DNA of 47,417 nt from Acidaminococcus sp. GTDB lineage: Bacteria > Bacillota > Negativicutes > Acidaminococcales > Acidaminococcaceae. The translations under genes were made by a program, and so were the position numbers. A model generated the notes under the pieces. It made no database searches. It was given only the letters and a program-made list of their open reading frames with translations, and had not been told where the DNA came from. This document shows positions 24,208 to 32,859 of the stretch, piece after piece. Within the stretch, counting starts at the first letter, position 1, and each line of letters opens with the position of its first letter. Location: contig DXYB01000012.1 of NCBI GenBank assembly GCA_019416065.1, forward strand, positions 1 to 47,417, written 5' to 3'.

Positions 24208-25197
24208 TTACATCGCCGCGGTGCAGGTTGCGCCGTGAAATGCGGTGGATTCTTGGGTTCTTGCTGCCGAACGGCTAGGCGTCACCCGCTCCAGCCAGCG
24301 CAGGTCATAGGGCTCAAATTTTACCTTGCCATAGGCCGCCAGATCCAGTACCGTTCCGTCCCAGTCGGCATCAATGCGCCCGTTCTGCTTGATTAGAATA
24401 TCGTATAAAATCGCATAGGGTTTACCGTCTTCGGCGTCTTTTTCCACAATGGTACTGTACGGCAGGGTTTTGTGGTAGACCAGCTCCAGATCCTTATACC
24501 GGAAATGGAACCCGCAGCGCATCCGGCAACCATCCAGGCCTGTATAGTCCGCCACCTGTAGCAAATCCTGCAAGATCTGGTCATGGGGCCGGTCATACAG
24601 GTTTTCCGGCGTAGTTTCCGTGTAGTCAAACCGGAACTGGATACTGGGAGCATGGATTTTCCGGAAACGTTCCATAAAGGGCACCAGCTGCTGCCGTGGA
24701 TAGTGCTTATAGAGAACGCAATTGATCCGAAATTTGACCGGCAGCCTGGTTAATAATCCATCATTGGACTCCACAACGTAATGCTGCATGTGCCGGGAAA
24801 TATTCACGCAGGTGATCTTTTCTTTATTCCGTTCCATAAAGGCCAGGAGCTCTTCCTCTGTTTGGATCTCGGATACGGGTAAGGTGGTATTAATATACAC
24901 CTTGTGGGTCGTGGGCACCTGGTCCAGCATCACCTGCAGGCTCTCCAAATTGGCCAGGGGTTCCCCCCCGGTAAAGACAAAATCACAATAGGGCGTCAGC
25001 TGGTCCATAGTGTGGATGCTGCGGCAGATGGCTTCCAAGGAAAAGTCCGTGGTATCGGCGTACTCTTCCTTATTGACGCAGAATGGACAGTGATTCTGGC
25101 AGTCGTAGGGTACAAAGACCGTAACCGTGGCGCCGCCCTTTCTGGTCTTGTACGGATGGAAGGCGGCTTCCAGCGCAGACTTTTTTCTAATAATCAT
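24208..25197 (-). CDS. radical SAM protein of unknown function
   Basis: A 329-aa radical SAM enzyme. The [4Fe-4S] motif is CQNHCPFC (Cx3Cx2C) near residue 33, followed by a FTGGEPL motif for SAM binding, both within the first 85 residues. A Cys pair (CRMRC) lies in the C-terminal third. The protein is longer than activases such as NrdG and lacks a SPASM-type seven-Cys domain. Substrate unknown. GAGGGG lies 6 nt before the ATG. It starts a transcript with the dmlA-like gene and is divergent from the FliB-like gene. Confidence 0.8.
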   Translation of the reverse strand: MIIRKKSALEAAFHPYKTRKGGATVTVFVPYDCQNHCPFCVNKEEYADTTDFSLEAICRSIHTMDQLTPYCDFVFTGGEPLANLESLQVMLDQVPTTHKVYINTTLPVSEIQTEEELLAFMERNKEKITCVNISRHMQHYVVESNDGLLTRLPVKFRINCVLYKHYPRQQLVPFMERFRKIHAPSIQFRFDYTETTPENLYDRPHDQILQDLLQVADYTGLDGCRMRCGFHFRYKDLELVYHKTLPYSTIVEKDAEDGKPYAILYDILIKQNGRIDADWDGTVLDLAAYGKVKFEPYDLRWLERVTPSRSAARTQESTAFHGATCTAAM

Positions 25198-25211
25198 GTA
25201 AATCCCCTCAA

Positions 25212-25240
25212 ACTATAAAAGATGGCCTGGAGTTTTCCAA
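25212..25240 (-). promoter_or_regulatory. promoter of the radical SAM-dehydrogenase unit
   Basis: On the minus strand TTGGAA (25235-25240) and TATAGT (25212-25217) are separated by 17 bp, close upstream of the radical SAM start codon. Confidence 0.6.
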
Positions 25241-25322
25241 CTGTCATCCTAAAACTTACAAAAAGCATTTCATATTATTTTACCATAAACGGCGTGGGTG
25301 TTCCAATGGTTTCATAAAAAAA

Positions 25323-25331
25323 TGCTATAAT
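25323..25331 (+). promoter_or_regulatory. extended -10 promoter of the FliB-like gene
   Basis: TGCTATAAT contains a TGn extension and a perfect -10 (25326-25331), 44 bp before the start codon. The -35 is weak. Confidence 0.6.
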
Positions 25332-25374
25332 AGACCCATTCCAAACACATTCATCGATAAAAGGGGAGGTTACC

Positions 25375-26256
25375 ATGCGTTCAATCATTCCTGACGGGTT
25401 TACGGTCTTTTGCTGCAAAGGCGGTGCCTGCCACCATACGTGCTGCCAGATATGGGAAATTGACATTGATCCAGATACCGCCGCTTATTACCTGTCGCTG
25501 CCCGGAAAACTGGGCAGGACTATGCAGCAGGCCATGGCCCAAAATGCTGATGGAACCTGGTATTTCACGCTGAACGAAAAAGGCTATTGCCATTTTTTAG
25601 ATGCCGATGGCCTTTGCCACGTGATTAAGGAACTGGGGGAGGAGGCACTGTGCGACATCTGTGCAGTACATCCCCGTTTTTTCACCTACGTTGGTGATAC
25701 GATCCTATGTGGTACCGGTTTATGCTGTGAAAAGACCTGTGAGATTTTGCAACATATGTCCGGTCCTTTGGGATTTACGGAGGAAGATACCGGCACCCGG
25801 CTGACCTTTTCGGAACTACTAGCATCCTTAGGCTATCCTCTGAAAGATGCGGCCTGTGATTTCACGCCGGAACCGTCTTTGCCTCTTTATGCCAAAATCT
25901 TCCAACGTCTGTCTGCCACAGAACCCATTGATGCCGCATGGACAGCGGACATGGACACGCTCCCCCATAAGTTGCCTGAACTGGTCCAGAAAGCAAAAAA
26001 TGCCCTAAGGGAGCAATCTCTTGACACTAAATTTTTGGAACGGCTGTATCACTATATTTTGTACCGCCAGCTGGACAAAGCGGTTATCTATGGTCTGGGC
26101 ACACTTTTCACCTATGCACGGGAAAGTACGGAATTTATCTATTGTATGGCAGCGTATCGGGGAGACTTACCAGAGCAGGCCCGTCGTTGGTCCGAACAGA
26201 TCGAGTACGACACAGACAATGTGGATCTCCTGCTGCAGAGCATACAGACACACTAA
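25375..26256 (+). CDS. FliB-like (flagellin lysine-N-methylase) family protein
   Basis: A 293-aa Cys-rich protein. The N-terminal pattern CCKGGACHHTCCQIW, then GYCHFLDADGLCHVI and ALCDICAVHPRFF, matches the FliB/YkgJ-type cysteine cluster expected to hold an Fe-S centre. FliB of Salmonella methylates lysines of flagellin. No flagellar genes are in this window, and family members are widespread in non-motile anaerobes, so a different substrate is likely. GGGGAGG lies upstream of the ATG. It is a single-gene unit with an extended -10 promoter and a strong terminator, divergent from a radical SAM gene. Confidence 0.85.
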   Translation: MRSIIPDGFTVFCCKGGACHHTCCQIWEIDIDPDTAAYYLSLPGKLGRTMQQAMAQNADGTWYFTLNEKGYCHFLDADGLCHVIKELGEEALCDICAVHPRFFTYVGDTILCGTGLCCEKTCEILQHMSGPLGFTEEDTGTRLTFSELLASLGYPLKDAACDFTPEPSLPLYAKIFQRLSATEPIDAAWTADMDTLPHKLPELVQKAKNALREQSLDTKFLERLYHYILYRQLDKAVIYGLGTLFTYARESTEFIYCMAAYRGDLPEQARRWSEQIEYDTDNVDLLLQSIQTH

Positions 26257-26265
26257 CAATAAGAA

Positions 26266-26320
26266 ATAAGAGCTGTGGCTTGTCAACACGACTTACCGCA
26301 GCTCTTATGTTATTTTTTTT
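26266..26320. terminator. terminator between fliB-like and comEB genes
   Basis: A 13-bp stem with one wobble pair (ATAAGAGCTGTGG/CCGCAGCTCTTAT; 26266-26308) is followed by T8 on the plus strand. On the minus strand it is followed by TTTCTTATT, so it may serve both converging units. Confidence 0.85.
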
Positions 26321-26765
26321 CTTTAAATTCCACCAGTTCCAGTTCCATATCGCTGTGGAGCATTTCCTGTGCCAGTTGATCCGGGTAAGGATGCCCATAA
26401 ACAATCCGCTTGATCCCGGCATTGATCAGAATCTTGGAGCACACCACGCAGGGCTGATGGGTGCAGTACAAGGTAGCGCCCTGGGTGGACACCCCGTTGA
26501 CCGCCGCTTGGATCACTGCGTTTTGCTCCGCATGCAGGCCCCGGCACAATTCGTGGTTTTTCCCGCTGGGCACATGCAGTTTTTCCCGCAGGCAACCAGT
26601 TTCTTCACAGTGGGGCAAGCCTTTCGGGGCCCCATTATAGCCGGTAGCCAGGATTTGCCGGTCTTTTACCAGAACGGCTCCCACATGCCGTCTCAGGCAG
26701 GTGGAGCGTTTGGCAATTACTTGGGCAATTTCCATAAAATAGCTGTCCCAATCCGGTCTTTCCAT
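26310..26765 (-). CDS. comEB: dCMP deaminase family protein (ComEB-like)
   Basis: A 151-aa zinc-dependent deaminase that converts dCMP to dUMP for dTMP synthesis. The catalytic motif is HAEQNA, with CxxC ligands in CTHQPCVVC. N-terminal RPDWDSYFMEIA and ATGYNGAPKG are typical of ComEB-type deoxycytidylate deaminases. An additional Cys/His cluster (HCEETGCLRE) matches a second zinc site in the family. Its ATG overlaps the upp stop codon by one base (TAATG). It is the last gene of the operon beginning with yqhQ or prfA. Confidence 0.93.
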   Translation of the reverse strand: MERPDWDSYFMEIAQVIAKRSTCLRRHVGAVLVKDRQILATGYNGAPKGLPHCEETGCLREKLHVPSGKNHELCRGLHAEQNAVIQAAVNGVSTQGATLYCTHQPCVVCSKILINAGIKRIVYGHPYPDQLAQEMLHSDMELELVEFKEKK

Positions 26766-27394
26766 TAGCCCTCCACGGTCCCGAATACCCGATCTCCTGC
26801 ATCGCCCAGTCCGGGGACGATATAGCCCCGTTCGTTCAGGTGATCATCCAGCGCCGCCGTATAAATGGGCACATCCGGATGGGCTTTGTTCACCAGTTGC
26901 ACGCCCTCCGGTGCCGCTACGAGGCACATAAAACGGAAATGCTTGTAGCCTCGTTGTTTCAAAAGGGAAATGGCGGCTACGGCACTGCCACCAGTGGCCA
27001 GCATGGGGTCAATGAGAATGACTTCCGCTTCGGTGTCATTAGGGATTTTGCAATAATATTCAATGGGCTTCAGGGTCTTTTCGTCCCGGGTTAGGCCGAT
27101 ATGCCCCACACGGGCTTCCGGTACCAGATCCAGTACAGCATCCAAAAAGCCCAGGCCGGCCCGGAGAATTGGTACCACGATAATCCCGCTGACAGCCAGC
27201 TGGTAGCCCGTTGTCTCTGCCAGCGGGGTTTGCACTTTCACTTCCCTAACCGGCAGGTTTTTGGTCACTTCAAACAATAAAAGCTGGGCGATTTCATCCA
27301 AAAGCCGTCTAAAATTCCTTGGTTGGGTCTTTTTATCACGCAGGTGGGTCATTTTCTCTTTGATCAGGGGATGGTCCACAACCCGAATTTGCAT
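26765..27394 (-). CDS. upp: uracil phosphoribosyltransferase
   Basis: Upp converts uracil and PRPP to UMP. The 209-aa length is the family norm. The PRPP loop is visible as IDPMLATGGSA, and VPILRAGLG and GYIVPGLGDAGDR are diagnostic. The ATG at 27392-27394 has AAGGAG 7 nt upstream; a longer in-frame start lacks support. The gene order rpiB-ywlG-upp resembles B. subtilis rpiB-ywlG-glyA-upp with glyA missing. Confidence 0.97.
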   Translation of the reverse strand: MQIRVVDHPLIKEKMTHLRDKKTQPRNFRRLLDEIAQLLLFEVTKNLPVREVKVQTPLAETTGYQLAVSGIIVVPILRAGLGFLDAVLDLVPEARVGHIGLTRDEKTLKPIEYYCKIPNDTEAEVILIDPMLATGGSAVAAISLLKQRGYKHFRFMCLVAAPEGVQLVNKAHPDVPIYTAALDDHLNERGYIVPGLGDAGDRVFGTVEG

Positions 27395-27422
27395 AAAAGG
27401 TCTCCTTTCGTTTCCACAACGA

Positions 27423-27974
27423 TTACTTGTATACGGCCCGTTCTCCTCCAATCAGGGGTGGACGGGTTCTAGCTGCGGTCAGTACAGCATTGCCCAGTTT
27501 TTTTCTTCCCAGGCGCACTGGCACGGCCACCCGTTTCAGGTGCATGCCAATTAGGGTCTGTCCGATATCCAGCCCCAGATCCGCCGTAACGGTTTCCACC
27601 ACCACAGGATTTTTCAGCTCGTTATAGGCGGTCGCGGCAAAGGCGCCGCCAGCATGCTCAATAGGGCGCACGGTGACTTGCTGCCAGCCATATTTTTCCA
27701 TGACTTTTTCTTCGACAACCAGGGCACGGTTCAGATGCTCACAGCACTGTGCTGCCACAGCGATCTTGTATTTCCGTGCCACTTTCCGGATAGTGGTATA
27801 GAGAATTTTGGCCAGTTTCATGCTGCCCCCGGTGCCGATCTTGTTGCCCAGTACTTCACTGGTGCTGCAGCCTACCACTAGCACTTGCCCCGCTTTGCCT
27901 CCAGATTTACTGATTAGCTCTTCCACATCTTCTTCGATCTCTTGACCGATTTTATCTAAATCCAGTTCTGCCAT
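27423..27974 (-). CDS. ywlG: YwlG/DUF436 family protein
   Basis: A 183-aa protein of the conserved TIGR01440/DUF436 (YwlG) family; function unknown. Features include VVGCSTSEVLGNKIG near the N-terminus, CCEHLNRALVVE and GGAFAATAY. There are no membrane segments. The ATG at 27972-27974 is chosen; a GTG three codons earlier overlaps the rpiB stop and is an alternative. It sits between rpiB and upp, a conserved neighbourhood in Bacillota. Confidence 0.92.
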   Translation of the reverse strand: MAELDLDKIGQEIEEDVEELISKSGGKAGQVLVVGCSTSEVLGNKIGTGGSMKLAKILYTTIRKVARKYKIAVAAQCCEHLNRALVVEEKVMEKYGWQQVTVRPIEHAGGAFAATAYNELKNPVVVETVTADLGLDIGQTLIGMHLKRVAVPVRLGRKKLGNAVLTAARTRPPLIGGERAVYK

Positions 27975-27979
27975 AGCAC

Positions 27980-28420
27980 TCACTTCTTTTCCAGGTTCAT
28001 GATCTTTTCTACCCGTGTTTCATGGTAGCTGCCCAGGAAAGAGGCATGCAAAAAGGCATCCACGATTTGTTCTGCCAGCCCCGTTCCCAGCACCCGTCCG
28101 CCCAGACAGATGACATTAGCATTATTGTGTTCCCGGGCTTTTTGGGCGCTGTAACAGTCGCCGCAGAGCGCAGCCCTAATGCCGTGAATCTTATTTGCCG
28201 CGATGGACATCCCGATCCCGGTGCCGCAGACCAAAATCCCCAGATCTGCTTCCCCCGCCGCTATGTTTTCGCCTACTTTTTCCGCCATATCCGGGTAATC
28301 AACGCGCTCTTTGGTAAAGGTCCCGGCGTCGTCCACGTCGTAGCCCTTATCCGCCAAATACTCTTTCAAGACTTCTTTCAGTTCAAAGCCGCCATGGTCA
28401 CAGCCTAGCATAATTCTCAT
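27980..28420 (-). CDS. rpiB: ribose 5-phosphate isomerase B
   Basis: RpiB interconverts ribose 5-phosphate and ribulose 5-phosphate. The 146-aa protein has GCDHGGFELK at the N-terminus and the catalytic Cys in CGTGIGMSIAANK. The HNNAN segment and the C-terminal region are also typical. It is directly upstream of ywlG. GGGAGG lies about 9 nt before the ATG. A candidate internal promoter (TGATACAAT) lies at 28464-28472, between tsaC and rpiB. Confidence 0.97.
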   Translation of the reverse strand: MRIMLGCDHGGFELKEVLKEYLADKGYDVDDAGTFTKERVDYPDMAEKVGENIAAGEADLGILVCGTGIGMSIAANKIHGIRAALCGDCYSAQKAREHNNANVICLGGRVLGTGLAEQIVDAFLHASFLGSYHETRVEKIMNLEKK

Positions 28421-28463
28421 TGTCTCGTGCCTCCCTTGTGGGTTCTGCCCCTTGTTCCTATTT

Positions 28464-28472
28464 ATTGTATCA
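28464..28472 (-). promoter_or_regulatory. candidate internal promoter before rpiB
   Basis: On the minus strand TGATACAAT is an extended -10 (-10 hexamer at 28464-28469), with a weak TGGAAT 18 bp upstream near the end of tsaC. It would let rpiB-ywlG-upp-comEB be expressed apart from prfA. Confidence 0.35.
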
Positions 28473-28485
28473 CAAAAACCGCTAC

Positions 28486-29592
28486 TTATTCCACGAGGAG
28501 CCCTTGCAAAAAAGCGGGCGTTTGTCCACTCTTTTGGCGGAACATTCCATTTTCATACAGCAGCACATTTTGGCCTGCGCTTTTTTGCATCCGGTTCATA
28601 ATGGCAAGGCCCAAAGCCTGATTCGTTACGCCCTCACCCAGGATGATGTCCACGTTTTCCCGGTCAAACTGCCGCAGATCCGTAAATAAATGCTCTGCCA
28701 ACTCCTCCAGGCTTTTTCCCGCATCGCACACCACCAGCTGCGCCGTGCGTGGCAAATGCTGCGCGGTTTCAGAAAGGGCCAGCACCCCGGTTTTTAAACC
28801 GGATGCTTCCGCCAAAATCGCCGCCCGGATCACCCCCAGGCCAGCTTGCTCCCCTGCAATCAGGTACATGGGCGCCTTAGGCGCATAATGCCGGTATTTC
28901 ATCCCCGGGGCTTTGGGCTTTTGATCAGCGCCCAAAAGGCCTGGATCAATCCGCACGTCCCCCATAACACTGCGAATCATTTCCGCCGTGATGCCCCCGG
29001 GGCGTAAAATCGTGGGAATGGCTTCTGTCGTATCAATGATGGTGCTTTCTACCCCGATGGTGCAGGGGCCGCCGTCCACCACGCCTGCAATGATACCCTG
29101 CATGTCCTGCAGTACATCGGCCGCATTGGTAGGGCTGGGTTTTCCGGACTTATTGGCACTGGGTGCCGCAATGGGCACACCAGTAAGGCGGATCAGTTCC
29201 CTTGCCACCGGATGGCTGGGAAACCGTACGGCAACCGTTGGCTGCCCGGCTGTCACCACAACTGGAATCGCATCGCTTTTGGGTACAATCAGCGTCATAG
29301 GCCCCGGCCAGAAAGCTTCCATTAATTTTTGGGCCATAGGGGATACTCCGTTAGTCAGCTGTGCCAATTGGTCAAATTCTGCAATGTGCAGGATGAGGGG
29401 ATTGTCCGCAGGTCTGCCTTTGGCCATAAAGATTTTTTGGCAGGCCTTTCCATCCAGGCCACTGGCGCCTAATCCGTATACCGTTTCTGTGGGAAACGCT
29501 ACCACTTCACCCTGGCGCAAAAGCGCCGCTGCAGGGGCAAGGCATTCCTTAAGCTTATCCTTTTCCGTTATTTTCCAGCATTTCGTTTCCAT
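28486..29592 (-). CDS. tsaC: threonylcarbamoyl-AMP synthase (Sua5 type)
   Basis: Makes threonylcarbamoyl-AMP for the t6A modification of tRNAs reading ANN codons. The 368-aa length shows a long Sua5-type enzyme: a YrdC domain (about 20-215) with FPTETVYGLG, KGRPADNPL and APSANKSGKPSPT, then a linker with APGMKYRHYAP and a C-terminal Sua5 domain. The ATG has AAGGA 7 nt upstream and overlaps the end of prmC by 38 nt. It fits the conserved prfA-prmC-tsaC cluster. Confidence 0.95.
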   Translation of the reverse strand: METKCWKITEKDKLKECLAPAAALLRQGEVVAFPTETVYGLGASGLDGKACQKIFMAKGRPADNPLILHIAEFDQLAQLTNGVSPMAQKLMEAFWPGPMTLIVPKSDAIPVVVTAGQPTVAVRFPSHPVARELIRLTGVPIAAPSANKSGKPSPTNAADVLQDMQGIIAGVVDGGPCTIGVESTIIDTTEAIPTILRPGGITAEMIRSVMGDVRIDPGLLGADQKPKAPGMKYRHYAPKAPMYLIAGEQAGLGVIRAAILAEASGLKTGVLALSETAQHLPRTAQLVVCDAGKSLEELAEHLFTDLRQFDRENVDIILGEGVTNQALGLAIMNRMQKSAGQNVLLYENGMFRQKSGQTPAFLQGLLVE

Positions 29593-30460
29593 AGTCCGAT
29601 CCTTCTTTCACCGCAAAAACCATACGGGGAATATCTCCGTAATCCTTAATGACCTGCACAGTAGGAAAGCCTGCCTCGTGGCACAGTGCTGTCACCGCAT
29701 CCCCTTCTTCTACACCGATTTCAAAGGCCAAAAGGCCTGTTGGTTTCAGGTATCTCCATACCCCATTTAGGATCCGCCGGTAAAAATCCATTCCATCTTC
29801 GCCCCCGTCCAGTGCGCCCTTTGGCTCCCACTGCACTTCCTGCTGCAGCCCGGAAAGGTCTTTGCGGGGGATATAGGGAGGATTGGAAACGATCACATCA
29901 AAGCAGGCCTCTTGAGGAAGTTGGGCATAAAGATTGGATACAAGCGTAGTCAGCCGATCCGATATGCCTAGGCGCGCTCCGTTTTCTGCCGTTACCTGCA
30001 CGGCAGCGGGACTGATATCCACGGCCGTGCCTTGTGCTTCCGGCAATGCTGCAAGCAGGGACACAATAATGGCCCCGCTGCCACACCCCAGGTCCAAAAT
30101 ACGCCGCTTCCCTTTTGTTCCATTCATGTGTACCAGGCGTTCCACAAGGGACTCCGTTTCCGGGCGGGGAATCAACGTATCTTTTGTCACCTTAAATTCG
30201 TGGCACAAAAATCCCTTGCTGCCTAAAATATAGGCCACAGGTTCCCGGGTACCCCGTCTTGCTACATACTGGCGGTATTGTTCCAGCTCCTGTATTTCCA
30301 GCGGTTCGTCAAAATGAGTGTACAGGTCAATCCGCTTTTTGTGCAGTACCGCACACAGGAGAAGCTCCGCATCCAGCCTAGGATTTTCTATACCTCTACG
30401 GGTAAAAAACTGCTGGGTCCATTGCAAAATCTTCAGGATGGTCCATACTTCTCTGGACAT
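29555..30460 (-). CDS. prmC: peptide chain release factor N5-glutamine methyltransferase
   Basis: PrmC methylates the Gln of the GGQ motif in release factors. The 301-aa protein has an N-terminal helical substrate domain (1-95), the SAM loop LDLGCGSGAI and the catalytic NPPYI motif. Its ATG overlaps the prfA stop by one base (TAATG), so it is translationally coupled to its own substrate gene. It overlaps tsaC downstream. Confidence 0.96.
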   Translation of the reverse strand: MSREVWTILKILQWTQQFFTRRGIENPRLDAELLLCAVLHKKRIDLYTHFDEPLEIQELEQYRQYVARRGTREPVAYILGSKGFLCHEFKVTKDTLIPRPETESLVERLVHMNGTKGKRRILDLGCGSGAIIVSLLAALPEAQGTAVDISPAAVQVTAENGARLGISDRLTTLVSNLYAQLPQEACFDVIVSNPPYIPRKDLSGLQQEVQWEPKGALDGGEDGMDFYRRILNGVWRYLKPTGLLAFEIGVEEGDAVTALCHEAGFPTVQVIKDYGDIPRMVFAVKEGSDYGNEMLENNGKG

Positions 30461-31536
30461 TATTGCACCTGCTTTAATTTCCGTGCCTGCTCGTCGGTAC
30501 GTAGCGCCTCAATGAGCGGGTCCAGGTCTCCATTTAAAATATCTGTCAGCTGGTGAAGCGTCAACCCGATCCGGTGGTCAGTGACCCGCCCTTGGGGGTA
30601 ATTATAGGTACGAATCCGCTCGCTCCGGTCCCCGGTTCCCACCTGACTGCGGCGATCCGCATCCAAAGCCTCCTGCTGTTTCATCTGTTCCATTTCATAG
30701 AGCCGTGCCCGCAGCATCTGTATGCATTTTTCCCGGTTTTGCAGCTGGCTGCGCTCGTTCTGGCACTGCACCACAATCCCAGTAGGGATATGGGTCATTC
30801 GCACGGCGGATGATGTTTTGTTAACGTGCTGTCCGCCAGCCCCGCTGGCCCGGTAATAATCCACCCGTACGTCCTTCATATCCAGCGCTACGTCCACTTC
30901 CTGAGCTTCCGGCATCACCGCTACCGTCACGGTAGACGTATGTACCCGTCCCTGGGCTTCAGTTTCCGGCACCCGCTGCACCCGGTGTACTCCGCTTTCA
31001 AATTTCATATGGCTGTACACGTCTGTGCCGCTCACCATAAAAATCACTTCTTTAAACCCGCCTAGCCCAGTAGGACTGGCGTCCATCAAATCCACTTTCC
31101 ATCCCTTACTCTCGGCATAGCGGGTATACATCCGAAACAAATCGCCGGCAAAAAGCGCCGCTTCATCCCCGCCGGCACCGGCCCGGATCTCCATGATAAT
31201 ATTTTTTTCATCGTTGGGATCCTTGGGGAGCAGCAAAATGGTGAGCTGCTTTTCATAGTCTTCAATGGTGGGCTGCAGGGATTGCATCTCCTCCTCCGCC
31301 ATTTCCACCAGTTCCTTGTCCTCCCGGGCCTTGACGATAGCCGCATCATCTTTATAGGTGTTCGCCAGCTTTTTATATTCCCGGTACACCGTCACTAGCT
31401 CCGTCAGCTTGGCATGGGCCTTGGTGTACTGGAGCCACTTGTCCTGTTGGGCGATCACTTCCGGGTCGCTGATTTTATGTTCTAGATCCAGGTAGCGGTC
31501 TTCCAGATCCTGTAATTTATCCAGATTCTCAAACAT
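30460..31536 (-). CDS. prfA: peptide chain release factor 1
   Basis: RF1 terminates translation at UAA and UAG. The 358-aa length is typical. The catalytic GGQ is in GAGGQHVNKTSSAVR. A stop-recognition region of RF1 type is present in domain 2, and the C-terminal LTLHQLTDILNGDLDPLI is conserved. An AGGAA-type site lies about 8 nt before the ATG. It is 13 bp downstream of yqhQ. Confidence 0.97.
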   Translation of the reverse strand: MFENLDKLQDLEDRYLDLEHKISDPEVIAQQDKWLQYTKAHAKLTELVTVYREYKKLANTYKDDAAIVKAREDKELVEMAEEEMQSLQPTIEDYEKQLTILLLPKDPNDEKNIIMEIRAGAGGDEAALFAGDLFRMYTRYAESKGWKVDLMDASPTGLGGFKEVIFMVSGTDVYSHMKFESGVHRVQRVPETEAQGRVHTSTVTVAVMPEAQEVDVALDMKDVRVDYYRASGAGGQHVNKTSSAVRMTHIPTGIVVQCQNERSQLQNREKCIQMLRARLYEMEQMKQQEALDADRRSQVGTGDRSERIRTYNYPQGRVTDHRIGLTLHQLTDILNGDLDPLIEALRTDEQARKLKQVQ

Positions 31537-31549
31537 AATCGTTCCTCAT

Positions 31550-32425
31550 TCACTCCATACTTTCCGAAGGGGGTAATACTGCTTCTAACGAAGCAATGGC
31601 CACTTCGATTTGCGCATCATCCGGCTGCCGGGTGGTCAGTTTCTGCAGCATGAGCCCCGGCCAGATGGCAGCACGCACATAGCGATGCTCCATATGCTGC
31701 CCGGCAAAGCGGATAACCTCATAGCTGATCCCTGCTACAACGGGCATCAAAAGCACCCGGCTCAAAATCCTTAGCAGCAGGCTGGGCCAGCCCAAAAACG
31801 CAAAAATAAAAATGCTGATGAGCATCACAATCATCAAAAAATTGGTGCCACAACGGGGATGCAGTGTGGTAAAAGGCCGCACGTTTTCTACCGTAAGGGG
31901 CAGGCCATGTTCATAGGTATGAATGGTTTTATGCTCCGCTCCATGGTATTGAAAAACTCGCTGGATATCTTTCTGTCGGGAAATGCCCCAGATATAGGCC
32001 AGAAAAATGCCAAGGCGCAAAAAGCCTTCCAAGAGATTCAGCCACAGGGCACTGACGCCCCTATTTTGCAACAGCTTCATGGCCCCGGTAGGCAGCACCA
32101 CAAACAGAAGAATTGCCAGCCCCACCGACACCAGGACCGTACCGGCGACTTCTCCGCTTGTCATTTTTTCTTCTTCCTCGCTGCTTTGCTGGGCGGACCA
32201 GGATAAGGCCTTCATACCATAAACCAGAGATTCTACTAGCGATACCACACCTCGCAAAAGCGGCTTTTTAAGGATCGGGTAGCGGTCACTGATGCTGCCC
32301 GCCGGCTTGCAGTCCACGACAATCTCCCCGTCAGGCTGCCGCACGGCAACGGCAATCTTTCCCGGGGCACGCATCATCACGCCCTCAATGACAGCTTGTC
32401 CGCCAACGCTTAATTTCTTTGCCAT
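31550..32425 (-). CDS. yqhQ: DUF1385 (YqhQ) family membrane protein
   Basis: A 291-aa conserved membrane protein of unknown function. The N-terminal GGQAVIEGVMMRAP is the family signature, as are HGAEHKTIHTYE and LHPRCGTNF in the middle. About four or five hydrophobic segments lie between residues 95 and 250. The ATG at 32423-32425 is chosen because GGAGA lies 5 nt upstream. It leads prfA, and yqhQ-prfA adjacency recurs in Bacillota. It follows rpmE but a hairpin lies between them. Confidence 0.9.
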   Translation of the reverse strand: MAKKLSVGGQAVIEGVMMRAPGKIAVAVRQPDGEIVVDCKPAGSISDRYPILKKPLLRGVVSLVESLVYGMKALSWSAQQSSEEEEKMTSGEVAGTVLVSVGLAILLFVVLPTGAMKLLQNRGVSALWLNLLEGFLRLGIFLAYIWGISRQKDIQRVFQYHGAEHKTIHTYEHGLPLTVENVRPFTTLHPRCGTNFLMIVMLISIFIFAFLGWPSLLLRILSRVLLMPVVAGISYEVIRFAGQHMEHRYVRAAIWPGLMLQKLTTRQPDDAQIEVAIASLEAVLPPSESME

Positions 32426-32443
32426 ACTTTTCTCCATACAAAC

Positions 32444-32479
32444 AAAAGGAGTGCTGCAAGATTGCAATCACTCCTTTTT
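32444..32479. terminator. terminator between rpmE and yqhQ
   Basis: A 10-bp perfect stem AAAAGGAGTG/CACTCCTTTT with a 15-nt loop is followed on the minus strand by TTTTGTTTG. It lies 13 bp past the rpmE stop. Confidence 0.8.
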
Positions 32480-32491
32480 GATGCGCTGTTA

Positions 32492-32710
32492 TTATTCTGC
32501 GTCTTTTTGCGCGTCTTTGCTGTACCGTCTGTTGAATTTTTCAATACGGCCCCGGGCGCTCATGTCACGCTGTTTACCGGTGAAGAACGGATGGCACTGG
32601 GAGCAAACGTCCACGCGCAATTCCTTCTTTACGCTGCCAGTTTTAAAAGTATTGCCGCAGCCACAGATAACGGTGCATTCCCCGTACTGCGGATGAATTC
32701 CCTTTTTCAT
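32492..32710 (-). CDS. rpmE: 50S ribosomal protein L31 (zinc-binding form)
   Basis: L31 bridges the ribosomal subunits. The 72-aa protein carries Cys16, Cys18, Cys36 and Cys39, the zinc-binding type A pattern. HPFFTGKQR is conserved. The ATG at 32708-32710 is supported by AGAGGTG about 8 nt upstream; a longer frame upstream is not. A strong promoter with a TGn -10 precedes it and a terminator follows, so it is a single-gene unit. Confidence 0.96.
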   Translation of the reverse strand: MKKGIHPQYGECTVICGCGNTFKTGSVKKELRVDVCSQCHPFFTGKQRDMSARGRIEKFNRRYSKDAQKDAE

Positions 32711-32764
32711 TGTCAAACACCTCTCTCTTTCTGCATTAATATATCCAGACATTAACGCTTAAGC

Positions 32765-32793
32765 ATTATACCATATAAGAAAAGCTGACGCAA
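32765..32793 (-). promoter_or_regulatory. rpmE promoter P1
   Basis: On the minus strand TTGCGT (32788-32793) is 17 bp from a perfect TATAAT (32765-32770) with a TGG extension. Confidence 0.75.
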
Positions 32794-32859
32794 GAAAAAT
32801 TCGTGACCTTGGAAAAGGCCGTATAGCGTCCTTCCGCACTCCCCGTCTTCCTTTTTCGT

